64,000 nt of DNA, from contig NZ_RBXO01000001.1 in assembly GCF_003634935.1 (NCBI RefSeq), positions 434,001 through 498,000 of the forward strand, in the 5' to 3' direction. Position 1 is the stretch's first letter, and each line of letters opens with the position of its first letter. Shown one piece after another: positions 57,735 through 64,000 of this stretch. Below the pieces are notes generated by a model. That model searched no databases. It had not been told where the DNA came from and was given only the letters and a program-made list of their open reading frames with translations. Source of the DNA: Saccharothrix australiensis. Its GTDB lineage: Bacteria; Actinomycetota; Actinomycetes; Mycobacteriales; Pseudonocardiaceae. Position numbers and translations under genes: made by a program.

Positions 57735-57889
57735 CCCGACGGCGGCGCGCGGGCCGTCCACGGAGGGTCGCCGACAACCCACGCCGAGTGCGGCGCGTCC
57801 CGGCAGGTAGCGTGGTGCCCCGCGATGCAGACCGATGGCACCGCGCCGGGCGTCGTGCCAGGTGCTTCCGAAGGCGGAGAGACTGCTGA

Positions 57890-58987
57890 ATGATCCCCAT
57901 CACTGTCGTTGACGTCGCGGCGGCCGAGGAGCTGGTGCTCCAGGTGCTGCGCTCCGGAGCGATCGCGCAGGGCCCGATGGTCAAGCGGTTCGAGGATGAG
58001 TTCGGCAAGGTCGCCGGCGTGCCGCACGCGGTGGCCGTGAACAACGGCACGACCGCGCTGGTGGCGTCCCTCCAGGTGCTCGACCTCGAACCCGGCGACG
58101 AGGTGGTGACCTCGCCGTTCACCTTCGTCGCGACGCTGAACGCGATCCTGGAGGCCGGCGCGACGGCCCGGTTCGCGGACATCTCCGAGGACGACTTCAA
58201 CCTCGACCCGGACGCGGTCGCGCAGGCGGTCACGCCGCGGACCAAGGTGCTCATGCCGGTGCACCTGTACGGGCAGATGGCCGACATGGGCCGCCTCGCG
58301 CCGCTCGCCGAGCAGCACGGCCTCGCGCTGGTGGAGGACGCGGCGCAGGCGGTCGGCGCGACGTTCGACGGCCGGCCCGCCGGCAGCTACGGCCTGGGCT
58401 GCTTCTCGCTCTACGCGACCAAGAACATCACCACCGCCGAGGGCGGCGTGATCACCACCTCCGACGACACCCTCGCGGACCGCCTGCGCGTCCTGCGCAA
58501 CCAGGGGATGCGGCAGCGCTACCAGTACGAGGTGGCGGGCCACAACTACCGCATGACCGACGTGCACGCGGCGATCGGCATCCCGCAGCTGGAGCGCCTG
58601 GCCGCCGTCACCGAGGCCCGGCAGCGCAACGCCGAGGCGCTGAGCAAGGGCCTGGCCGACGTCACGGGCCTGAGGACGCCCCGCGTCCTGCCCGGCCGCA
58701 CCCACGTGTGGCACCAGTACACCGTCCTGGTCACCGACGACGCCCCCGTGAGCCGCGACGAGCTGGCCGCCAAGCTCACCGAGAAGGGCATCGGCAACGG
58801 CATCTACTACCCGAAGACGGTCTTCGACTACGACTGCTACCGGGACGACCCGAGGGTCGTGGCCTCCGACGTGCCGGTGGCCGAGCGGGTCGCCCGCCAG
58901 GCGCTGTCGCTGCCGGTGCACCCCAAGCTGACCGACGCGGACCTCGACACCGTCGTCTCCGCCGTCCGCGAGGTGCTGGGCGCATGA
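57890..58987 (+). CDS. DegT/DnrJ/EryC1 sugar aminotransferase
   Basis: A 365-residue PLP-dependent aminotransferase for nucleotide sugars. PLP-binding features: NNGTTALVASL, DAAQAVGA, and the Schiff-base lysine in SLYATKNITTAEGG. GPMVKRFEDEFGK and HNYRMTDVHAAIG are usual for the WbpE/GnnB/WecE group. Preceded by GGCGGAGAG. It overlaps the Gfo/Idh gene (ATGA). An oxidoreductase/aminotransferase pair of this kind (GnnA/GnnB, WbpB/WbpE) converts the 3-OH of UDP-GlcNAc-type sugars to an amine. Confidence 0.92.
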   Translation: MIPITVVDVAAAEELVLQVLRSGAIAQGPMVKRFEDEFGKVAGVPHAVAVNNGTTALVASLQVLDLEPGDEVVTSPFTFVATLNAILEAGATARFADISEDDFNLDPDAVAQAVTPRTKVLMPVHLYGQMADMGRLAPLAEQHGLALVEDAAQAVGATFDGRPAGSYGLGCFSLYATKNITTAEGGVITTSDDTLADRLRVLRNQGMRQRYQYEVAGHNYRMTDVHAAIGIPQLERLAAVTEARQRNAEALSKGLADVTGLRTPRVLPGRTHVWHQYTVLVTDDAPVSRDELAAKLTEKGIGNGIYYPKTVFDYDCYRDDPRVVASDVPVAERVARQALSLPVHPKLTDADLDTVVSAVREVLGA

Positions 58988-59955
58988 CGACCCCGAGGAT
59001 CGCGCTCGTCGGCGTCGGGTCGATGGGTTCCCTGCACGCCCGCGTGACCAGCCAGAACGAGCGCTGCGAGCTGGCGCGGATCGTCGACCCGCGCGAGGAG
59101 GTCGGCAAGCGGGTCGCCGACTCCTACGGCGCGGCGTGGACGCCCGAGATCGGCGACCTGTCCGACGTGGACGCGGTGGTGCTCGCGTCGGCCACCGAGA
59201 CGCACCACGGGCTGGCGCTGGAGGTGCTCCGCCAGGGCAAGCCGCTGTTGGTGGAGAAGCCGGTGTGCGCGGACCTCGCGGAGACCGAGGAGGTGCTCGC
59301 GCTCGCCGAGCGGAGCGGCCTGCCGATCATGTGCGGCCTGCTGGAGCGCTACAACCCGGCCGTGATGACGGCGCTGGAGCTGATCACCGAGCCGGTGTAC
59401 GTGTCGGCCGTGCGGCACTCGCCGTACGCGCCGCGCATCCGCACGGGCGTCGCGTGGGACCTGCTGGTGCACGACGTCGACCTGGCGATCCGCTGCATGG
59501 GCGGCGCGGAGCCGGACCGCTTCTCGGCGGGCATCGGCCAGTTCCACCCCGACTCCGTGCCCGGCGCCGAGGACGTGGTGAACACCCTGATGGGCTTCCC
59601 GTCGGGCGCGCTCGCGTCGGTGTCGGCGAGCCGGATCGGGCAGCGCAAGATCCGCACCCTGTCGATCACCGAGCTGGACCGGCTGATCGAGGTGGACCTG
59701 CTCACCCGGAACATCACGATCTACCACCACGTGTCCCAGGACGCCGCGACGCCCGACGGCCGCGGCTACCGCCAGCAGGCGATCATCGAGATCCCCGAGC
59801 TGGTGACCGCGCGGGAGCCGCTGGCCACCCAGCTGGACCGCTTCCTGGACCTGATCGACGGCCGGGTCGACGCCGACGCCGAGCGCGCGTCCATCCTGCC
59901 CTCCCACCGCGCTGTGGCCGCCGTGCGGGCGCAGTCGGCCGCCGCCGCCCGATGA
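58984..59955 (+). CDS. Gfo/Idh/MocA-family sugar oxidoreductase
   Basis: A 323-residue NAD(P)-dependent dehydrogenase. Rossmann start ALVGVGSMGSLHARV; the catalytic EKP is in LLVEKPV; the C-terminal domain has VAWDLLVHDVDLAIRCMGG with the usual active-site His/Asp. It overlaps the aminotransferase by four bases, so the two probably act in sequence on one nucleotide sugar. Oxidation at C3 followed by transamination is the simplest model (inference). Confidence 0.9.
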   Translation: MTTPRIALVGVGSMGSLHARVTSQNERCELARIVDPREEVGKRVADSYGAAWTPEIGDLSDVDAVVLASATETHHGLALEVLRQGKPLLVEKPVCADLAETEEVLALAERSGLPIMCGLLERYNPAVMTALELITEPVYVSAVRHSPYAPRIRTGVAWDLLVHDVDLAIRCMGGAEPDRFSAGIGQFHPDSVPGAEDVVNTLMGFPSGALASVSASRIGQRKIRTLSITELDRLIEVDLLTRNITIYHHVSQDAATPDGRGYRQQAIIEIPELVTAREPLATQLDRFLDLIDGRVDADAERASILPSHRAVAAVRAQSAAAAR

Positions 59956-60001
59956 CGCGCCGTCCCGCCGCGGACGGACGGAAAGCACTGGGGAACCGAA
60001 G

Positions 60002-61930
60002 ATGATCGCCCTGGTCGTCCTGGCCTACTGGGTGCCCGGTCTCGCGCTGGGACTCGCGTTGCGGCTCAGGGGCTGGACCCTCGCCGCCATCGCGCCCGCG
60101 CTGACGTTCGGCATGGTGTCGCTCGCCGTCGTGGTGCTGCCGCGCGTCGGCGTCACGTGGGACATCCTCACCGCCCTGCTCTGGGCGGCGTTCCTGGTCG
60201 CCCTGGCGGCGCTGGCGTCGTGGCTGGTCAACCGCCGCGCGCCCGCTCCGGTGGAGCAGGTCGACGAGGCCCGCCCGAGCCGCCGGGACCACCTCGTGGT
60301 CGGCGTCGGCGTGGCGCTGGGCATGGCGTGGGCGCTGTTCACGTACCTGCGCGGCGTGAAGACCGTGACGACGGTCAGCCAGGACTGGGACGCGCCGTAC
60401 CACGGCAGCGCGGTCCGCTGGATCGCCGAGCACGGCAACCTGTCGCCCGCCGACCTGGCGGTGCTGGCGAACACGCCAGGCAAGGCCGGCTACTTCTACC
60501 CGAACACGTACCACTCGCTGCTGGCGACCCTGTTCGACACGGGCTCGCTGGACATGGCCGTGCTGCTCAACTACGGCGCGATGATGGTGCTGCTCATGTG
60601 GCCGCTCGGCATCGCGGCGTTCGGGCTGGCGTGGCGGTTGCCGCCGGTCGCCGTGGCCGTGGCGGCGCTGGTGTCGACGTGGTTCGGCACGTTCCCGTAC
60701 GACCTGCTGTGGCGCGGCCCGCTGTGGCCGTTCGTGACGGCGGTGGCCCTGGTGCCCGCGACGCTCGCGCTGCTGCGCAGGCTGCTGGACGGCGAGCGCG
60801 GCATCGGCGCGCCGGTCGCCGTCGCGCTGTCCCTGGCCGGCCTGGTCGGGCTGCACACCAGCCTGGCGTTCGTGGTCGCCATCTACGGCGGGCTGCTGGC
60901 GGTGGCGCTGCTGGTCCGGCTGGAGAAGACGGACTGGCGGCGGTCGTGGCGGCCGATCGCGCTCACGGCGGTGCTGGGCGCCCTGTTCGCGGTGCCGGTC
61001 GTGCTGCCCGCGCTGGTCAACGTCGGCGGCATCACGGGCGCGGAGTGGCCGGTGCTGGGCACGGCGTTCGGGGCGTTCGAGCAGGCCGCGATGTTCTCCT
61101 CCAGCGACCCCCCGCCGTTCTACTGGCTCGGGGTGCCCGCGCTGCTGGGCGCGCTGATCCTGCTGTGGCGCCGCCGGCTGGTGTGGGCGGTCGGCGCCTA
61201 CGCGGTGTTCTCGGCCATGTTCATCTCGGCGGTGTCGCACAAGCTGCCGTTCCTGGGCGTGCTGACCGGGCCGTTCTACAACGACGCCTGGCGGATCGCG
61301 GCCCTGTTCCCGCTGGTCGGGGCGATCGGCGTGGGCGTGTTCGCGGAGACCGTCGGCGCGGGCGCGACGGCGTTGGCCAAGCGGTTCGCGGACCGGCCCT
61401 GGACGCCGGTCGCGGTGCCGGTGGCGACCGCGCTGGTGGTCGTCGCGGTGCTGGCCGCGGGCAGCGGGGGCTACCTGCGGCCGAACACGCAGCGGCTGGC
61501 GTGGCACATGGCGGACAGCCCGGTGGTGAGCAAGGCGGAGGTCGAGGCGTACCGGTGGCTCGGTGAGCACGTCCGGCCCGGCGAGGTCGTGGCGAACGAC
61601 GTCCGCGACGGGGCGGTGTGGATGTACCCGCTGGCCGGTGTCACGCCGCTGAACTGGAGCTACTACGGTCCGCCCGAGCAGAGCGACGCCTGGTGGCTGG
61701 AGGAGAACTTCAACCGCCTGGACACCGACCCCGCGGTGCGCCGGTTGGTGGACCGGATCAACATCCGGTACGCGATCGTCGGCGAGGGCATGGTGCAGCG
61801 CAAGGGCGAGCGCCCGCCGGGCATGCGGGACCTGGACTCCGTGAAGCACCTGCGGAAGGTGTTCCAGAATTCCGACGCCGTGGTGTACGAGGTCCTGCCG
61901 GAGGGTTCGGTCCAGCTCTCGGGGTCGTGA
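60002..61930 (+). CDS. large polytopic membrane protein (DUF6541-like, GT-C-type architecture)
   Basis: A 642-residue protein with about 12-13 hydrophobic helices and a soluble C-terminal domain (from about residue 505, YRWLGEHVRPGEVVANDVRDG onward). An early loop contains SQDWDAPYHGSAVRWIAEHG and YFYPNTYHSLLATL, resembling the D-x-D/H-bearing first loop of GT-C glycosyltransferases and the DUF6541 family of actinobacteria. It probably transfers or flips a lipid-linked sugar at the membrane (inference). It follows the Gfo/Idh gene by 46 bases. Confidence 0.72.
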   Translation: MIALVVLAYWVPGLALGLALRLRGWTLAAIAPALTFGMVSLAVVVLPRVGVTWDILTALLWAAFLVALAALASWLVNRRAPAPVEQVDEARPSRRDHLVVGVGVALGMAWALFTYLRGVKTVTTVSQDWDAPYHGSAVRWIAEHGNLSPADLAVLANTPGKAGYFYPNTYHSLLATLFDTGSLDMAVLLNYGAMMVLLMWPLGIAAFGLAWRLPPVAVAVAALVSTWFGTFPYDLLWRGPLWPFVTAVALVPATLALLRRLLDGERGIGAPVAVALSLAGLVGLHTSLAFVVAIYGGLLAVALLVRLEKTDWRRSWRPIALTAVLGALFAVPVVLPALVNVGGITGAEWPVLGTAFGAFEQAAMFSSSDPPPFYWLGVPALLGALILLWRRRLVWAVGAYAVFSAMFISAVSHKLPFLGVLTGPFYNDAWRIAALFPLVGAIGVGVFAETVGAGATALAKRFADRPWTPVAVPVATALVVVAVLAAGSGGYLRPNTQRLAWHMADSPVVSKAEVEAYRWLGEHVRPGEVVANDVRDGAVWMYPLAGVTPLNWSYYGPPEQSDAWWLEENFNRLDTDPAVRRLVDRINIRYAIVGEGMVQRKGERPPGMRDLDSVKHLRKVFQNSDAVVYEVLPEGSVQLSGS

Positions 61931-62093
61931 GCGGGTCCGGTTCCCGGTGTCGTGAGCGGAGGTCGTGAGCGGGGGTCCGTCGGGTCCGGCCGGGTTCGCG
62001 ACGCGGTCCCGGACGGGTCTTGAGCGGTCCTGACGGCGGCGACACCTGGCCCCTTGTGGCCGGTGGTCATCGGCGCGAGCATCGCTTCCGCCG

Positions 62094-62155
62094 ATGACCC
62101 CGACGCCACCGAGGACCCGATGACCCACCACCTCCACCCGCGGGTCGTCGGGTGA
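62094..62155 (+). other. two overlapping mini-ORFs leading into the last membrane-protein gene
   Basis: ATG 62094 opens a 9-codon ORF (MTPTPPRTR) whose stop overlaps ATG 62120. That ATG, five bases after GAGGA, opens an 11-codon ORF (MTHHLHPRVVG) whose stop overlaps the GTG of the membrane protein at 62152 (GTGA). The second has the better ribosome-binding site, and the downstream GTG has none of its own, so translation may reach the large gene by re-initiation. Chance overlaps are possible in GC-rich DNA. Confidence 0.35.
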
Positions 62156-64000
62156 TCGCCCGCGACCTCGTCGCGCTCCTGGTCGCGCTGCTCGCCGTCG
62201 TGCTGCCCGGAACCGCGCTGCTGCTCGCCCTGGGCGTCCGCCGTCCCGCGTGGCTGGTCGGGCTGTCGCCGGCCGCCTCGGTCGGCGTGGCGACCCTGAC
62301 CGCCGTGGTGTGCGCCGTGCCCGGCGTCCGGTACGGACCGCTGCCGCTGGGCGTCGTGACCGCCGTGCTGCTGGCCGTCGGGGTGGCCCGATTAACCGGG
62401 TGGCGGCGTCGGCTGCCGACGCGGGGGCGTGGCCTCCGGCCCCCGGTTCCATTGTCCCAGGAGGGACCGACAGAACCGTCGGACGATGTATCGGTGTCGC
62501 GCGAGGCATCGGCGGTGTCGAGTGAGACGTCGGCGGTGTCGCATGGGGCGTCGGCGGAACGGCGCGTCGAGCGGGACCCCGGCCACGCGGCCCGACACAC
62601 CGCTCCCGGCGCGGCCGACCGGCGGGTGCGCGTCCCGTGGCGGGGTGGTCGGTCGCCCGCGCCGTGGCGTGCCGGGCGGGTCCTCGGCCTGCTGCTGGTG
62701 CTCGGCGCGGTCGTGGTGAGCGGCTGGACCTGGTGGGCCGGCCTCGGCACGCTGGCCACGGTGGGCCAGGAGCACGACATGATCACCCACCACCTGGTCA
62801 CGGCGTACATCCAGCGCACCGGGCACGGCGCGCCCTGGCAGCTGATGCCGACCGACGTCCTGACCGACTCGGGCGTCGCGTTCTACCCCGCCGGCCTGCA
62901 CCTGCTGATGGCGCCGGTCGCGACCCTCGTCGGTGACACCGTGGTCGGCATGAACGCCGTGACGGTGGTCCTGCTCGGCTTCGGCTGGGCCACCTCCGTC
63001 GCGGTCCTGACGCACGTCGCCGCCCGCCGCGCCCGCCTCGCCCCGTCCGCCGCCGCGCTCGCGGCGGGCATCGCCGCCGTGGTCGCCGTCGGGCTCTACC
63101 GGCCGGTGTTCTCGCTGCTCCACGAGGGCGGCATCCTCCCGAACGCGACCACGCTCGTGCTGACGCCGGGGGTGCTCGCCGCCCTGCTGACGCTGCGGCG
63201 CGGCTGGGCGCCGGCGGTCGGCGCGGGCATCGGGGCCGTCGGCGCGCTGGCCGTGCACCCGAGCGCGCTCGCGTCGGTCGGCGTCAGCCTGCTCGGCTGG
63301 TGGGTCGGCGACGCGCTGACCAGGGGCGGCCCGCGCCGCATCGCCGCCGCGCTGCCCCGGTTGGCGCTGGTGGGCGCGGTGGCCCTGGTGGCGGGCGCGC
63401 CGGTGCTGGCGCAGGTGTTCGGCGTGGCGGGCGGCGCGTCGAGCGCGGGCGCGGACGTCGGGCCTGCCCCGTTCGGCCCGGCGCTGGGCAACGCGGTGGC
63501 GCTGGCCTACAGCGGGTACGTCAAGGACTACGAGGGCCAGGCGCAGGTCTGGGCCGCGGCCCTGGCGCTGCTGGGCGTCGTGGCGGTGCTGGTGACCCGG
63601 CGCGCCCTGGGCACCCTGACCGCGTGGGCGGGCTGGCTCCTGGTCGAGGTCGCGTTCCTGAGCAGTCCGGCGCGCGGCGCGGACGCCCTGGTCACCGGCT
63701 TCTTCTACCACGCCCACCTGCGGGTCTGGTCGCACCTGTCGCTGTTCGCGCCGGTGCTGGCCGGGCTGGGCGTGGTCCTGGCGGCGTCCGGCGTGGCGCT
63801 GTGGTCGGCCCGCCTCGCGCGGGCGGTGCGGCCGGGGGTGCGCTGGGCCGCGGTGGCGCTGGCCGCCGCCGCCGGCGTGGCGTACCTGGTGTGGCCCGCG
63901 TCGGGCTACGCGCGGGTGGAGAGCCGCTACCTGGCCACCCGGTACGCGACGCCGGACTTCGTGCGGGTCGACGGCGACGACGAGAAGGCGATCGACTGGC
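62152..64000 (+). CDS. second DUF6541-like membrane protein (cut by window end)
   Basis: An open frame from GTG 62152 to the window end, at least 616 codons. It parallels the preceding gene: N-terminal helices, then a loop with GQEHDMITHHLVTAYIQRTG and FYPAGLHLLMAPVATL, corresponding to the first gene's SQDWDAPYHGS and FYPNTYHSLLATL. Many further helices follow, and the C-terminal soluble part begins near the end (YLATRYATPDFVRVDGDDEKAIDW). A cytoplasmic loop of about 50 residues between helices carries a 21-base repeat. Tandem paralogues of this type suggest related glycosyl-transfer steps. Confidence 0.75.
   Translation, partial: MIARDLVALLVALLAVVLPGTALLLALGVRRPAWLVGLSPAASVGVATLTAVVCAVPGVRYGPLPLGVVTAVLLAVGVARLTGWRRRLPTRGRGLRPPVPLSQEGPTEPSDDVSVSREASAVSSETSAVSHGASAERRVERDPGHAARHTAPGAADRRVRVPWRGGRSPAPWRAGRVLGLLLVLGAVVVSGWTWWAGLGTLATVGQEHDMITHHLVTAYIQRTGHGAPWQLMPTDVLTDSGVAFYPAGLHLLMAPVATLVGDTVVGMNAVTVVLLGFGWATSVAVLTHVAARRARLAPSAAALAAGIAAVVAVGLYRPVFSLLHEGGILPNATTLVLTPGVLAALLTLRRGWAPAVGAGIGAVGALAVHPSALASVGVSLLGWWVGDALTRGGPRRIAAALPRLALVGAVALVAGAPVLAQVFGVAGGASSAGADVGPAPFGPALGNAVALAYSGYVKDYEGQAQVWAAALALLGVVAVLVTRRALGTLTAWAGWLLVEVAFLSSPARGADALVTGFFYHAHLRVWSHLSLFAPVLAGLGVVLAASGVALWSARLARAVRPGVRWAAVALAAAAGVAYLVWPASGYARVESRYLATRYATPDFVRVDGDDEKAIDW
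62494..62556 (+). repeat. 21-base in-frame tandem repeat, three copies
   Basis: GTGTCGCGCGAGGCATCGGCG and two diverged copies follow head to tail and encode VSREASA, VSSETSA and VSHGASA. They lie in the hydrophilic loop after the first helices of the last membrane protein. Third positions vary and the period is a multiple of three. Confidence 0.75.

Noticed and set aside
1-64000. Biosynthetic gene cluster built round the P450
   Set aside because: No polyketide synthase, NRPS, terpene or RiPP core gene is present. The P450 stands alone, and the ACP operon lacks a ketosynthase.

Overview
This is high-GC actinobacterial DNA, most likely from a Pseudonocardiales-type organism (Saccharothrix/Actinosynnema/Lentzea-like). 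The evidence is GC-rich third positions, many GTG starts, 1- to 4-base gene overlaps, leaderless promoters, tandem DUF397 genes, an EACC1 component and F420-type enzymes. Interspersed through the window is a backbone known from the origin-proximal part of actinobacterial chromosomes: glpQ1 - bfrB ferritin - (insertion) - pheA - phosphoglycerate-mutase-like - metallopeptidase - septum-formation protein - serS. This is the same gene set as Mycobacterium tuberculosis Rv3842c to Rv3834c; cydAB-cydCD near pheA/serS also recalls Streptomyces. Two clusters of DnaA-box-like sequences fit an origin-proximal position. No tRNA, rRNA, CRISPR array, insertion sequence or phage was seen.

Layout. 1-5.4 kb: three DUF397 genes, a secreted and a cytosolic glycerophosphodiesterase, a P450, a SEC-C protein and a DUF952 protein. 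5.4-7.7 kb: iron-box-controlled ferritin and arginine deiminase. 7.9-10.5 kb: a two-gene EACC1 plus caspase-chaperonin fusion system. 10.6-15.9 kb: secreted protease, secreted alpha/beta hydrolase, CPBP protease, an iron-box-controlled DUF2470 protein and two paralogous small membrane proteins. 16-23.6 kb: a tightly coupled SWIM / linker ORF / DUF5691 / MoxR ATPase / DUF5682 / vWA operon (minus strand). 23.6-27.6 kb: tyrosine/homogentisate degradation. 27.7-36.7 kb: a manganese riboswitch with a TMEM165/GDT1-type transporter, then cytochrome bd genes cydA, cydB and fused cydCD, followed by a DevS/DevR-like two-component system. cydA and cydCD carry identical tandem DevR-type boxes with the same spacing to the -10, so this module probably regulates itself as a low-oxygen unit.

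36.7-46 kb: GNAT, macro-domain protein, pheA, phosphatase, the Rv3835/Rv3836 pair, a YgiB/YgiC/DUF350 triad and serS. 46-51.5 kb: a six-gene chain with LpxA-like acyltransferase, acyl carrier protein, SDR, AMP-dependent ligase, LuxE-like and LuxC-like proteins, in which each gene from the ACP to luxC overlaps the next. 51.7-53.4 kb: a polymorphic deaminase toxin and two Imm1 immunity genes. 53.6-64 kb: sugar-nucleotide and envelope genes (UDP-GlcNAc 2-epimerase, FAD oxidoreductase, LLM oxidoreductase, HAD, DegT aminotransferase, Gfo/Idh dehydrogenase, two large DUF6541-type membrane proteins, the last cut by the window end).

The best candidates for poorly described biology are the caspase-GroEL fusion with EACC1, the LpxA/ACP/LuxE/LuxC lipid operon beside amino-sugar genes in a Gram-positive, the hidden coupled ORF in the MoxR-vWA operon, and the cyd/DevR-box regulon with its histidine-free GAF kinase.
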